A stretch of 64,000 bases of DNA from Pampus argenteus. Its lineage: Eukaryota; Chordata; Actinopteri; Scombriformes; Stromateidae. A model generated the notes under the pieces. That model made no database searches. It was not told the DNA's origin and worked only from the letters and a program-made list of their open reading frames with translations. Each line of letters begins with the position of its first letter. Positions within the stretch are counted from its first letter, which is position 1. The translations under genes were made by a program, and so were the position numbers. The stretch is from the NCBI GenBank assembly GCA_036937835.1, contig CM072862.1:24397501-24461500 (forward strand). The letters are read 5' to 3'. Below are positions 36,628 through 50,059 of the stretch, piece by piece.

Positions 36628-39600
36628 GTGTCCTCGGGGGTGCATGAACACACCTTTCTGTTGCTATACTCGTGAGGAGCTTCAGGGGCTGTGTTCAGTG
36701 CCTAACCCTTAATGCTTTCTTGCTGAGAGTTAGGCAAGGAGAGAGATGCCACTCGAATATTTCTCAAGTAAATATGAAGCTACAGCCAGGAGGAGGTTAG
36801 AAGCAAGAGGGAGATGACTTCCTGGTGACGTCAGCATCGTGAGGCTGCTTCAAACTGTTTCTGATGGTTGCTTATAACCTCAGAATATGTTTACGAGGCT
36901 GAAGAATAGATATAGATATAGATAGATATATGACTGTGTGCATGCAAACCTGATATTGTAATATCACCCGTGTCTTCATCTCGTCTTGATTATTACGCAT
37001 TAATTCCCTGTTTTGAGTTGTCTTTTTAACCTCATTGTGCATTTTATTGGTCTTGACAGTTTGTTTACACTTCACTCGCTTCGTAGGTGTTGACGTTCGA
37101 TTAAATGTTGTGATGGATGTAGATCTTGATTAAATTCAGTAATGTTTTTTTTTTCAGATATTAACCAGACTCCTACATGTTTGAATAGAGTTATAAATGT
37201 TGTTGCAACCAATGGTTACATGTATATATCCTAGATGAACACACATATTTTGACGTGCCAATCATCATTTACACTCACTGTCCTTGTAAATAATATTATA
37301 CTCACTATAATGAATTATTTCTAAATGCTTCTGTGTAAAGTTATGACCAGAGACGCACTGTGGTGATCATCCAACGTAATCCTTAATCTAATCTTAATCT
37401 CTATATCTAAAACTACTCTTTTGAAAAACCCACCAAAATGCATCTCACAAAACAAACTTGTGCAAAAACCACCAAGACAATGTTCTTTTTCCAAATTAGT
37501 AGCACACAGTAAACAAGTTTCTCAATCAAAGCCACAACACTGTCAATATTATCACTGAAAATGGCCACAAAAGCACAAATTATGGAGAATTGTTACTATA
37601 AAGATGCTTAATGCCTAATCTCACTCTCACTCTTTTCCAAGCAGCTACTGATTTCCATCTATTTCAGTATTAAATATCACAGAACGACAGAAACAGAAAC
37701 TTAAGGAAAATTATCTCTGCCCCATTAAACCAGACAACTTGATGAAATATTCAGGGTGATGGACGAACAGCTGACAGTTTTTAAGACATAGTCAGTGATG
37801 TCAATTAGACATCACAGGTAGCTAATGAGCTAAAGCATGCAAAACTAATGAAACAATAATTAGTACGCGACAGCAATGAACTGTGTCTCTACATTCAGCA
37901 TAACAGCAACGACCCCTCTAACCTTCTGTATTAAATTTCTCATTAATTTGGCTCTCTGAAACCCCGACAGCATATTGCCTCTTAGTTTATCCTGAGGTGA
38001 CTTGCAGTCTACCCGTGTCCTTTTTACCCGCCGCAGCTCTGTGTACCTGTGCCTTCCTGCCCGCTCTGATGCTATCAGCTCCTGATTCACTGTAGCCGCC
38101 TCAACTTAACTTATAATTGATAGGAAATCCCAATGCCTGGAGCAGCTGACATTCAACGCAGTCTGAAGGACGGCGAGGGGGAAATGAGGAACGTATAATG
38201 GAAAACGCCGCCAGCGCAAACACGAGGAAGAGCCACTTGTAATGTGATCTGCTGCGACGCTTAAATATCAAGTGCAATTAAATGCCAGTGACGGCGGGAT
38301 GGAAACAAGTTGCATGAGTGTGTGAGCGTGTGTCTGGAAACAGATTTGCTCTCCATCGGCATCAATGACATCTTCTACATCGTCAGCAGATCTACTGTTT
38401 CTGTTCTGCAGCCAGGGAGGAAATAGTCTCACCAGACTTTGTGAAATGAGGACAAACTCTGAAAAAGCTGATGACATTTCGCGGACACGAATGTTTCCTC
38501 CGCCGTGAGAGGTGACATTACCACAAATCGGACACCTTTATAATCGTCCAACCTTGGGTTGTCTTTAGTTACGGCCAGTTTCAAGGATTCCTCTCATGTT
38601 AAATGCTCAACCTTAATAATAAATGACAAACCTGTTGTCCACATACATACATTAACAGATGCTAATCTCTATGATCTCTGGCACTGTGCACCAACTCATT
38701 GCAAAACCATTGTTTTATATATATTACATGGCTAAGAAGATGATGTTAGTCCACTTTAGAAAGACAACTTTACAGGACAGTAAAAGCAATTATGTATTTC
38801 TGCCCATATATATATAGGTGTTAAAGGGGGGCTTTTGTGGTTTCTCAATATATTTATATTTTAGGAGTAGGGTCAATTTAAAGGCGTGCAAATACCTGGA
38901 ATCTGATCCAACTCTCTGAATTTTGATAAAATGCAAATATACAGATCGAATCAGTGTTTCTGTGTTCAGATAGAGGATGCTGTGAATTGTTATTTTACAG
39001 CTACAGTCCTTTCCTGTCCTCTGTCGTCTGTCCTCTGTCCTCTATCCTCTGCCCCAGCGGTGAACTCTTGTCACCCCCCAGTAGAGGGGTTGTCTCTCGG
39101 CAGGGCGAGGGTGAGACGGGGGAGGGTGCATTCATTCAGAGTGCCGCGTCAGCCATTTTGCTTATCTTTATTTCATGTTCTACAAGTTGTACGTTAGAGC
39201 TACTTTACCTGAGAGCAAGAGAGCGGTGGGGAAATGTACAGCGCGACATACTGCACATGTGTGTGTGTGTGAGAGAGAGAGACTTTACTCTACAAGGACA
39301 CAGAGCTCAGGGGGCCAGACAGAGATTAATGATAGGAAGTGACAACTCACTTTCAATATTAAGGGAAGGAAGTTCTGTCATTGTATGGAAAGTGGAGGGA
39401 TAGGAGGAAAAAGAGGAACAGGAAGAGGGAGAGAGAGACCCCAGAGAAACGAATCGATCCTCCGACCGTAAATAACAACTGACCAACTATTAGATTAACT
39501 TTCTATCTATTGAAAATTACAATTAAAACCATTTTCTGTCTGAAAACGTTATATATCCTGCAGATGTCTAATCGTAAATACTAATTCAACATTTCCGAGG

Positions 39601-40613
39601 TACTGAACTGATGAATACTTCTACATTTTTATTAATTACTCGTGTATTCACACATATTCAGCGTATTCTGCTAGCAGTAATATCAGCTGTCTTAAACGTG
39701 TTGTGTCCATTCACGTGGTTCAATTTGTAGTTATTATCATTACAAATCGTCACTTTAATCGAGTCAGTAAAAAGGGAAAAAATGTAATAAAAATGTTCAG
39801 TTTGGGTAAAAAAACACAAGATGTTGGATTAAAACGTCTACAGTACATGATGTGTGTATCATGTTATGTTTGATCAGAGGAACAGTGGGACAGTGTTTTG
39901 ACATCCATCACCTCATACCTGCCAAAAAAAAAGCCTCCTAATCACAGCTCAGGAAAAAGACGTTGGCTTTAAATGACTAAAGTCTCCTGTTTCCCCTGAA
40001 GATCATAGTTTCCTCCATTCTACCATCCTGCATACATTCACTAATGAAGTATAACATAGTATATACAGTACTACCACAGTACTACAGTACTACAGGAGGA
40101 TTTACAATAGAATTAGGAGCTGAATATCTAAATGTTTTTCAGATATTGGGTGCAGACACGGCGGTTGAACTGTGTTATTGGAAATTACAATGGAAATAAA
40201 AAATCATGTGAGGAATCTCATACTGGTTGCAAAACAACAGGATGTCTCAAACTGTCTTGTCATTAATGGAAAATGTTGCTTTTGACCTGACTGCAGATCT
40301 ATAACCTAACATGATGTCATATTTACCAGGCAGGTCAACCCCGTTAGCTCCTCGCCTATAGCAGGGTAAAATAAAATGGTCTTCATAGAGCTTCTATAAA
40401 TTTGCATCAGTACTCGTGGCTTTGCCCTTGTTCTTGCCTTCGTCCACTAAATAATTCCTCGCTGGCGTATTTTTCAATCCTCAGGAGTTCACAGAAAGCT
40501 CTTATCCATGCAGGCTGACGCACCGGAGTGACATCACCCTCTTCACTTCAAGGTCACCTATCGAAGGAACTTAAACCTGTATTCCTCTAGATGATTTCAG
40601 TTCATCTACTGCA

Positions 40614-40636
40614 TGTGTGTGTGTGTGTGTGTGTGT
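40614..40636. repeat. (GT)n microsatellite
   Basis: A perfect TG run. Confidence 0.95.
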
Positions 40637-41085
40637 CTGTGATGTCATGATGAATGGGCAGCCAACAAAGCGGAGAAGAGGCAGAGAGAGAGAGAGTGAG
40701 AGAGGAAAAGCGATTTCTCCTTTGCCTTTTTTTTATCGCTCTATTTCATCATGGAAATCACCTCATTTACTCTGAGCACTTCTCCATTCATCTCTTATTG
40801 TCACTCGCAGAATCCGTTTTCTATCTGCACCAGCAGTGTGTATGCGCGCCTGTGAGTGTGTGTGCGTGTGTGTGCATGTGTGTGTGTGTCAGAATCAAAG
40901 GAACAGAGAAGTTCATCGCATGTCGCTGCAGTTGCGTTAATGAACTCATGACTGCACGATAAACTGTTAACAGCAGCGATCGAGCTTACACAGTAGGAAT
41001 ATATTGTCCTTTCATTTTCCCACTGACAGGTTACTTGTTCCCATTCATATAATCTGAGAATATTTTTTAATATCTAATTAGACTA

Positions 41086-41431
41086 TTAAAGGGGGTGTGT
41101 CAAGCACATTTCCAGGTCTATATTTATAATCTACTGGCTATATGTCTGCATGATTTACAGTCCCAAAAACCTACTGATTTACATTGCACTGGCCCTTTAT
41201 GCTCAGCCTCTATCTGAAACAGCTCCTGAGTGTTTAAAGGTTGATTTATGGTAACAACACTTCTGCATGTGCAGATCTGATGTCAACACGACGAGGAAGT
41301 AGAGGGAGAAGCAGAAGAGGAGCATTTTACATACGTCCACTTCAACTTTTGGGACATGTTTAACATATACATCCAACATCAAAGTGTAAAAATAACAGAA
41401 AATCACAAAAAAAAGTGCATGTGCCCTTTAA
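41086..41431. mobile_element. TTAA-flanked MITE (piggyBac-like ends)
   Basis: This 346-bp unit is bounded by TTAA on both sides with inverted ends TTAAAGGG (left TTAAAGGGGGTGTGTC; right end, reverse complement, TTAAAGGGCACATGC). The interior contains CTCAGCCTCTATCTGAAACAG, a motif I recall as recurrent in fish MITEs. There is no coding capacity. TTAA target duplications with AGGG-type ends fit mobilisation by a piggyBac-family transposase. Confidence 0.65.
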
Positions 41432-43174
41432 GAAGTGACACAAATTTACGAAATTACGTTTTTTTTAACCGTTGGTCAGTCGGACGCTAGCTAGCGTGAC
41501 TGTAGACTTAAAATCTTGTTTACTTTTCATTTAGTTTCAGTATATAACACTTAATCTGAATCATACAGTGTCACATATACAAATCGTTATAGTAATTATA
41601 GTTTTAATTTGGCCGGCGTGACTGATTACACAAAGTTGGTGTCGACAATAAAGAAATAAATCATGCATCTGTTGAAGAATCATTTGCCCTTTGATCATCT
41701 CACTTCCTGACATGGTAATTAACATCATTATGAATAAGTTTGATATATATATTTTTTTTTTAACGAGTTGAAAGGGGGACTGTCAATGTCACTTGTGCCA
41801 GCTGGAGAAATAATAATGAACAGAAGTGTCTGAAAACTGTGAAATAGTGCGGTGTGTCATTATTTCACAATGCAGTAACATCATCAGGTGTCAGTTCAGA
41901 GACGCAATTAATGTGAAGTTCGCCACAGTCTCATCGAGTTATCTCCACTTCCTCCTCCAGGTTTCTAATACACAGCCAGTAACGTACAGTATGTTCTTAT
42001 GTTATATTATCAGATGAATAAAGACCCTGGTGTCAAGCTCGGTATGTGATTTATGTTTTTTATTTCTCGTGCAAAGTTAAAATTGTTTTTGATATTCATA
42101 ATTTTGTTGTTTTTTTGAAGTGCAGCAGAGGGTTTAAGATACATCTGCTGAGAATCTAATCAGAGCCTTGCTGTTTTCCTTTCCATGTCAAGCTAGTGGT
42201 CCTTGTCTGGGGAGGCTGTGTGTGGAGCCGGTTAATGACATGAATACAATTAATAATTCAGAACGAACCCTGTGTGGGTCTAAACAGAAACACGCCAGCG
42301 TGCCGGAGCCTTCGGTGAATAGCAGGAGAGCAGCAGCAGGGCTTTTTGGAGTAATGTGACATGACAGCATTCACCTCGGATGATAGAGAGTGGAAGAAAA
42401 CTATCAAAATGCTTATAAATATCTTATAGAGCCACTGAGGAGTGGTGGAGCGTGCAGGGAGGGGGGAGGACGGGTGAGGAGGGGGGGGGCTGTCAGATGT
42501 GCAGAGAGGAATATCACGCCACTCACACGGAAGACAGAGATGATGTTTATCAGCGTGTCGTATCCGTGAGCGCGTGTATGCAGCTCGGCGGGTCGAGCCG
42601 AGCAGCTGTGGATGGGATGGTGGATGTAATTTGGCGGTCATGGAAACAGAATTACCTGCGTGTGTGTTTTATTACATGCATGTGAATGACAGCAGCATCT
42701 CACAGGTGGGCTGCGGCAGAATAACACATAGTTATAAGAGTATATAGTTCCTGAGCTGAATCCTTCGACTTTCTAGCAAGGGGGAGAAAAAATAAAAAAT
42801 AAAGCCCCGGGTCAGATATTATGAGAATACACGCTCAGATATGAACACTTCACCCCTCGAGTGTTGTACAACAAAAACCTGGAAAAAAGATGGTTGGAGC
42901 CTCTGGTGAAAGGAGGCGGCAGAGGCGGCTAACAGAGGATAAGAGTAGACGAAGTTCGCTTCCCCTTCCTGTGCTGTACTTTAAATAGTCCACTTGGTTA
43001 TGTCATGTCAAACAAAACGTTTATGATCCATACGGTGAGACTGGGTTACTGCATTATCACAGGCTAGTTTCTATATTTTCTCAATTTATATGCAGAATAT
43101 TAACTTATATATATATATCGAAGCTCATAATACAACATCTGATACTTCCAAGATGACTTTTGGAAACTTATGTT

Positions 43175-43330
43175 TCCATTCTTAAACGCAAAATATGTAA
43201 TTTTCTGCCGCGATGGGGTTTCTCAAACATAACAATAACAAAATGCGGAGTCGGATGTCGTGAAGTAGCGCTGCATCATGGGAGTTGTTGTCCTAAACGG
43301 GAAAAAAAAGGGGCAATATATATATAATTT
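43175..43330. mobile_element. Probable interspersed repeat fragment
   Basis: ACGCAAAATATGTAATTTTC, then GAAGTAGCGCTGCATCATGG followed by GAGTTGTTGTC, resembles a recurrent fish repeat carrying a CATGGGAGTTGT motif. Termini were not found. Confidence 0.3.
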
Positions 43331-43621
43331 ATTTGACCACCGCCTGATATTACGGCCTTATAAAAGTTGTTACGTCTGATGTGTTTCAGTATTAACACAT
43401 CCAGCCGGCGCAGAATAACATTAGCATTCATTTTGAGTTATTAATAGAAGTCCAATATTCAGCTCTTTGGGCGATAATCCTTTGTGTTGTTCATCACTAT
43501 GAATTACTGAGAAGCTTTAATGATTCATGGTGGCTTTTAGTGAGACTTCTAACAACCTAAAGATACGATGACGTCAAGAATAAAGAGCATCCTGTCCAAT
43601 CAGATCGCAGGTTTGGCCTCC

Positions 43622-43641
43622 GTGTGTGTGTGTGTGTGTGT
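43622..43641. repeat. (GT)10 microsatellite
   Basis: A perfect GT run. Confidence 0.9.
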
Positions 43642-44896
43642 CCTGTACCTTAATACGATGGTCTTTTGGACTTTGATGCTACATCTCAGAGGATTAAACA
43701 TTTCCCAGCGGATGGGAAGCACTTCTTTGTCTTAAATCTCTCCCCCTGCCAGGTCTAGACGTACCAGACACATTATTGATCACAGGAGGTCCCCCCCCTT
43801 TAGCCTGCAGTCTCATTTAGACCAGTTTCATTGTTTTCAGATGAAACACTCAACAACAGCCTCCCGCTGACTGAATTTAACGCGTGCTGCTACCTTTAAA
43901 GCCCGCGACTTTCACTCCATTTCTATCATCCGTGTACGTGATCTCATTAATCTCACTCTGAGAAGCCTTTTCTTCTTTTCTCACCGGTCACCGCAGAAAA
44001 CCTGTAAATCAGGTTCTGCTCTCCGTCTACTTCACACCTGCATGGACAGTCCAACAAAATGCATCCAAAGTGAAAAAGAGGTAGCACGCCATATAACCAC
44101 GTCACGTCCACGTTTCTTTAGTATCAGAAATACAAGCACGTTGCATTTCCTGCTATATAATTTATATTTATTATTATTAAACTATCCTGTCACATCTTTT
44201 GTTTTTCTTCTTCTGCAGTACTCAGACAGTATCGCCAACATGCTTTTATTTTTTTATCTCGATATATAACCACTCACACTCTCCTCTAACCGACGTGTTA
44301 AGAACCCTTTAGACACATAGTTATGTAACACTGTTTAAAATTGCATGAAACTGTGGAAAACACAGTAGAATATGAAGTAGTTATGGTAAATACACGATAC
44401 TTACATCCCACCTAGGTACATGAAGGGTAACACTACGTCCTTTTGAACCTTTTAAAACCTACCAAAGCTTCTCAATACACACCACAGATAGCGTCGCTGT
44501 CTTTACTACTGCTGTATCCCCCATCATCAAATGTCCTCTTGGACATAATTAGCCTCGTTAGCTTCACTCCTCGTTAACATCATCAATAAATGTGTCAATT
44601 ACATACTTGTACGCACCTATTCACACACACGAGTTATATTTTTAGAAATGAAAAAAAAAACTACTATTTTAGGTGGTAACCTACTTAATATAGTTTGGTT
44701 ACCCAACACAGATTGCTCCTCGTCTCTATACCATCCGTATCCTAGCCGCACATGCCATTACTGGGTCATGAAACTGGCATCTGTCCCCCGTCGACCCCTC
44801 TGAGTGAGTCGGAGCACCAGAACATCACAGGATGAAAGAGCAACTCATTTCAAACACAATCGCTAGCGCATTTTCAGACCTTCTGCTTGGAAAAAA

Positions 44897-44921
44897 ACAA
44901 CAACAACAACAACAACAACAA
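44897..44921. repeat. (CAA)n trinucleotide repeat
   Basis: A perfect CAA run. Confidence 0.9.
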
Positions 44922-45888
44922 AAACATCATAGCGTTCTTTCTTCTGGGAAACTGTAATTCCATATCATCATTGTTTTTTAAATCAGAGGGTGTCCCGACA
45001 TGTCACAGTCTCATTACGAGGCGATGAAAATAACACGGCAGAGGTAACGCAGCGGCATGAACACTTTAAGGGGAACAACAGACAAACAAACAAACAAAAA
45101 CGAGGAAAAAAAGCAAACAAAAGCAGAATATATGATCCGTAAATGACAAGAACAGAATACTTACATTTGTTCTTTTCTTTAAAAAGGAGACAAAACCAGC
45201 AAACGGATGGAAATTATCAAAGTCTACAGTATATGAGCACCTTTTTTCCTGGTATGTCAGGGGCAACATGAATTACACACTGCAATGTGCCTTTCAAATG
45301 ATTAAAATGTACATGCCTGCTCATGTCTGCACTGGGTAATTGTTCGACGCTATAGCAACCGTTAAATCCATTTAGGATTGTTGGATAATGAGGAGCGAAC
45401 AGAGTGATCACCTCATCGCTGCTGCTGCTGCTCTCCAGGACAACAGAGGAAACTTAGACAGCCGCTGGACCGGATCTGTTCGGTCTGCAGCTCGTGTGGC
45501 TCTGAGGGGGGGGTCGAGTCAGCTCAGGGAGTCACAGGAGACCCGTCTGTTTCTTCAAACGATGACCCTCATTTATCATCTTCCTAAAAAAAAAACGGCT
45601 TCAGGCTGAAGGGCTCTCAGAGATCCTCCATGCCTGATTCATGATTCACAACCCAATGAGCTCGTATGATTACGCATTAAAGTTTGGGAGACTTAAAGTA
45701 ATTGTTTACGGCAAATATCTACTGTGTTTAAATCGCAGCTTTTGTACGTCCAACCATGTTTTGCAGCTAAATGAGCCGTTTTTGAGACAGTCTTGGTGGG
45801 ACCGCTAACTCAATAACTCAATAACTCGAGAGATTTCATGTTGTGACGATACCCTGAGGCTGAAAGCTCAGCTCTTAGCAGCCGTTGC

Positions 45889-45920
45889 AATGAATGAATG
45901 AATGAATCAATGAATGAATG
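45889..45920. repeat. (AATG)n tetranucleotide repeat
   Basis: An AATG array with one AATC interruption. Confidence 0.9.
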
Positions 45921-47189
45921 TATTGTTCACCACCTGCTACAGAAGTTGATGCATGCTGAAAGTTGGGTAAAAGCACTGTGCAAGCATGATAATATGCTTT
46001 TATTTTTTTTAACAGTTTTTAAAGAGAGAGATGCTTTTATTATTGTGACTGTGGATGCTTCCCGAAGCCGGTTTAACTTTCTAACGAAGCTAACTCGGCT
46101 CTCTTCACTTTTTTTTTTCGAAGGGCAATCTGTTGAAAACCCGAACAGAAAAGGCTTTGTTGTCACCCGTCCAAACCAAACTAATCTGTAGGAGAGAAAA
46201 GCACTTCAAGTGGACTTTGAGTGGAGCAACCTAATGTGTTTGGTGTGAATGCAGTTAGTTTATAGTTTGAATTGAATCTCTATTTGGACTTAGAGGGTTT
46301 TACTCAGAGGTAAGATAAGAAAAGCCGGAGCATTTAATGAACACCGTGGCCACGAGTGGTCACAGGAGACATTTTTTTTTCCCCCAAAATACTCGATTTA
46401 CGGTCAAATCCTTCTTGATTTTGCCGGTGAGGCAGGTAGAAAACTCAAACTTTCATGCTTATAAAAAGCTTATTAGTGTCAGTAATCAGATTAAGGCAAG
46501 AAAGTGGATGTTGTGTTTACATTATGTTGCTTTACTATAATCCCTCTGATGAACCCTGCAGGCTGCAGATGTCACTGAATCAAAATGAAAAGAAGCTTTG
46601 TGTTATATATTGAGAACATGTTATATATTATATATTATATATATGTGTCTAAGTATTCAACGTTCTCCAGCAGATATAAAACTACATCTCTACGTCAGGT
46701 AACGATGAGTATTTCTAAAAACTGGATCAGAATAATCAGATCACTACTCAGAGAAACAGGAGAAATTAGAGCATCTACATTCAGTCGGGAGCAGCTGACG
46801 TGTACATCGAGGGGTGGTTGGATGTCAGAGGGATGTGAGTGGCCTGAGAAAAGGAGGTATGAGAACTGCTTGGTTAGATGGGGAGCAAAAGAGTGGAGTA
46901 AAATAAAGATGGAGGTGTAGATGATCAGAAGGCGAGAGGAGAAGTTTTTTGGGAGCCCAGAGAGCAGCAGAGGCTGCAGACTTTGCTGCAGCGGTCTGAA
47001 TCATTCATTCTCCTCATCTTTTAGTTTTTATGGCGATCTCAGTAAACATCGGCCCTGTGCTGTTTCCAGAGGAGTTGTTTTCTTCAACAGCATGTGAATG
47101 CAGCTGAGAGATGATGGATGGTAACACACAACGCAGTTCTTTTACTTCCCTCATCTCGCTCAGTTTCTTTTAACCCTTGTATATCCGTG

Positions 47190-47230
47190 CACACACACAC
47201 ACACACACACGCGCACACACACACACGCAC
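47190..47230. repeat. (CA)n/(CG) microsatellite
   Basis: A CA run interrupted by CGCG and CG. Confidence 0.9.
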
Positions 47231-47513
47231 CTGCTAGTCGCGGGTCATGAAAGTTTCAGAGGCTCAGCTAGAAGTGCTCACCACAGTCTAGGTTGAGCGT
47301 TTCCTGTCAGGTATTTACACAGCAGTTGAAAACAACGTCATATTGATGCAATATGCATAATGTCCCGTATATATATTTCATCTGGGGAGACGGTTGTAAA
47401 AGCTGCACGCTACTGCTGATCCACCAGGTACAGATCCCAATCACTCTGATCTCTTTCTGTCCATTTGCTCGGTTCATTCATAAAAAAACTGTGCTCCTAC
47501 TCATCAAGTTTCA

Positions 47514-47532
47514 CACACACACACACACACAC
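47514..47532. repeat. (CA)n microsatellite
   Basis: A perfect CA run. Confidence 0.9.
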
Positions 47533-47784
47533 AACAAAACAGTGAAATAAAATCCTCTTGGTTGTTTGTCGGTGTCGCCTGAATTGACCCATATGAGCCT
47601 TTTCTGATCTTGCAGCCCTAAAACAATGATATTATTTGTTAATATCATCCAAAATGCACAAAGATTGTTAGAAAATAATGAATATGACTGTTTTCTTCTT
47701 TTCTTTTGGATCATACAATATCTCGATTAATGGAAAAGATCAATCACGTTGCACTGAACGGGACTTTTACATGCAGGACCTGAA

Positions 47785-47834
47785 ACAATTTCCCAGTTTT
47801 TGGGATTAATAAAGTATATCTATCTATCTATCTA
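47785..47834 (+). mobile_element. LINE-like 3' tail with (TATC)n
   Basis: CAATTTCCCAGTTTTTGGGATTAATAAAGTAT is followed by (ATCT)n. This AATTTCCC-GGGAT-AATAAAG-(TATC)n arrangement is a recurrent 3' end of fish non-LTR elements. The family is not resolved and the body of the element is not recognisable upstream. Confidence 0.5.
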
Positions 47835-48371
47835 ACTCGTCGTACTTTTCAACTCTATCAAACATTAACAGACTTCACATCCACACAGCTCAGAACGACA
47901 ACGGCGGCTCCTGGAAAACCACTTCCACGGACGACATGTGACACATGCGATCGCCATCATGGCTCCTTCCCATGCATACACAACACACACCATGCTGTCA
48001 ACACAACAACACACACATGTATCATTCAGACAGACCACTTAGATGACTTTGTTTAACACTCTTGATCCAGTTATTCAGAGCATTTTGCACACAGACACAG
48101 TTTGGTGCTTTATGGTTTTGTATATCGGTCTACTTTCTACCAAACTGCACCTGTCAGTGCCGCTAAATACATATTTCCTCTCACATAATTGCACATTTTA
48201 GTGATTAATAGTTGTATAAATATCACTGTTTCTTCCATTGTGTTTCATTTAACAGTAATTTGTAGGAATTGTACTTATTTTCTAAAAGCCTTTTTGAAAC
48301 TGTCTAATTTGTAATTTATTTAATTATTATTAAAAAAATGCTTGGAAATTAAATTCTTAGCATGTATAGAG

Positions 48372-48373
<2 letters not shown>

Positions 48374-48421
<48 letters not shown>
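48374..48421. repeat. (AT)n microsatellite
   Basis: A perfect AT run, followed by imperfect TATAT/TATTA repeats to about 48450. Confidence 0.95.
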
Positions 48422-48424
<3 letters not shown>

Positions 48425-48569
48425 TTATATTATATCATATTATATTATATTGTATTTGTTGCGTCATACAACCTTTTCCCTAACAAAAAATTAGATATAT
48501 GAACAAATAAATGTAAAAACTGTACATAAAAGGATCTTTATGTCCATTTCTACATTAATGTCATCAATA

Positions 48570-48592
48570 CAACAACAACAACAACAACAACA
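48570..48592. repeat. (CAA)n trinucleotide repeat
   Basis: A perfect ACA run, upstream of the piggyBac-like gene. Confidence 0.9.
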
Positions 48593-48718
48593 GCTTTCAA
48601 AGGGAGTATTTCTTCTCTAGAAAGTAGTTCCAGATGTTCACAGTGAGGTTTGTCAATAATTTAAGGGTCATTTTACACAAACATAATATACACAACCACA
48701 TTTCTTCCACACATCATT

Positions 48719-48744
48719 ATCATCATCATCATCATCATCATCAT
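48719..48744. repeat. (ATC)n trinucleotide repeat
   Basis: A perfect ATC run. Confidence 0.9.
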
Positions 48745-48859
48745 ACTGACACTAGACTAGATGGACAGCAATGCTAGTTTTTAAATAACATGTAATCTCC
48801 ATTTCTCTGTTCACTGATCACAGTTTAAAGCCTGAAACAGTATAATCAGTATAATGTCC

Positions 48860-49151
48860 TGTATATAAGTACTACCAAATGTATACTTTTACATCAGATG
48901 TATACTTTTACTTCCTCCAGCCAATCGCAGGACATCGTTTTTTTCTTTTCTTATCTATCAATTGGCGAATCCGCATCCTGTCTTGAGGTTGTAGCCAATG
49001 AAATGTGGCTCTGCAGCTCTAAACGGGTCCAGGGGTTAAAAAAAAAAAAAAAAAAGTCCATGTGCGCGGACCGGTTTTGTCTTAGTGTGTTGCAGGAGGA
49101 GACCGTGTTAAACCTGCTGGGTGTTCACAGGAAGAAGAAAAGTCTTCTAAG
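48860..49151 (+). promoter_or_regulatory. Candidate promoter/5' UTR of the piggyBac-like gene (CCAAT cluster)
   Basis: Three CCAAT boxes lie 150-230 bp upstream of the ATG: forward at 48921-48925 and 48995-48999, and reverse (ATTGG) at 48961-48965. A 13-bp direct repeat, ATGTATACTTTTA, occurs at 48879-48891 and 48898-48910. No clear TATA box was seen. Clustered CCAAT boxes with both orientations fit an NF-Y-type TATA-less promoter. That reading is inferred from motifs alone. Confidence 0.45.
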
Positions 49152-49285
49152 ATGTTTCTAGTCGAGTCTGAGGATGAACTGGAACAAGTCCAGTCGGATT
49201 CAGACTCTGAGAGCAGCAGCAGCAGCAGCAGCAGCGGCGTGGATGAGGATTATATCCCGAGTGGGATGTCCCGAGGATCAAACCA
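49152..49285 (+). CDS. piggyBac transposase-like gene, exon 1 (acidic/Ser-rich N-terminus)
   Basis: This is the first coding exon of the piggyBac-like gene. The ATG at 49152 has A at -3, and an in-frame TAG lies upstream at 49083-49085 with no ATG between them, so this start is well supported. The exon encodes about 44 residues: a short acidic segment, a run of eight serines encoded by (AGC)8 at 49217-49240, then DEDYIPSG and Met-Ser-Arg-Gly-Ser-Asn. Acidic/serine N-termini are common in vertebrate piggyBac-derived proteins. The reading frame runs into a stop two bases past the exon end unless spliced. The donor CA|GTGAGT at 49286 is a strong consensus, and joining to the acceptor before 50715 restores a Gln codon and keeps the frame into the transposase. 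No RNA evidence is available here. Confidence 0.75.
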
Positions 49286-49993
49286 GTGAGTAGCCTGCAG
49301 TCTAATGCACAGACATCCACTTCAAACCAACTATATTCACCTGTGCATAAACTAGAATAAACGTGCCAATACATATGTATACATATATATATACATATAC
49401 ATATATAAACTGGTATTGCACAGCATACTTGGTGTATCTGTGGTCCAGCTTCTCTGCAGCGAGCACTTGACTCGCGTCCGCTCAGGTTGGTTTTGTTTAC
49501 AAAAAAATAATAAAATAAATAAATAAACTTTGCTCTGTCCAATAGAAGCCAAGCGGAAAGTCAACCAGGTGAAACTGTTGTTTAAATAAATAAATAAATA
49601 AAAAGTTTGCTGCAGCGCGCACCACTCTCTGGGTTGTTTTTTACTACAATGAGGCTCGTGCACGTTTCCGGGTCGCAGTTTTAACTGTGTTTTCCAGGAC
49701 TACGTGTATTGATATGTACTTTATGATGGGCACTGAGTGTGAGGTTTACTTTAGCTGCGCAGAAATAGTGTGTTTACATACGGGATTCAATGCAGGACGG
49801 TGGCAAAACCAGATTCTCCCCACCTCCTCCTCCTCTCCCCGGGTCCTCCTCCTCCTTTCCCCGGGTCCTCCCCTCCTCTGCTGCCCAGGATGAGGGGGGA
49901 TGGGGCGGGTATGATAATGGTGAGGCAGGCGCCTACACTTTATATACATGTTTTTTGTTTCTAATCTGTTAGCTTCATACTAACTTTGGATAG

Positions 49994-50045
49994 GGTGACC
50001 ATATTCTCAAAGGAGAAAACCAGGACACCTTAGCCGGGGGGGGCT
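49994..50045. mobile_element. DNA-transposon end fragment (TAGGGTGACCATA type)
   Basis: TAGGGTGACCATATTCTC followed by AAACCAGGACACC resembles the end of a DNA-transposon family with TAGGGTGACCA termini known from fish and reptile genomes. Only one end is seen, inside the piggyBac-like gene's intron. Confidence 0.35.
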
Positions 50046-50059
50046 TTGGACACGACCTG

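Noticed and set aside
38832..38885. TTAAAGGGGGG at 38832 as a second TTAA MITE
   Set aside because: A TTAA occurs about 50 bp later, but the ends are not inverted and there is no recognisable interior.
49147..49663. Minus-strand frames of 131 and 103 codons opposite the first piggyBac-like exon and intron
   Set aside because: They are shadows produced by the Ser-coding AGC run (poly-Cys) and AT repeats; the plus strand has the supported gene.
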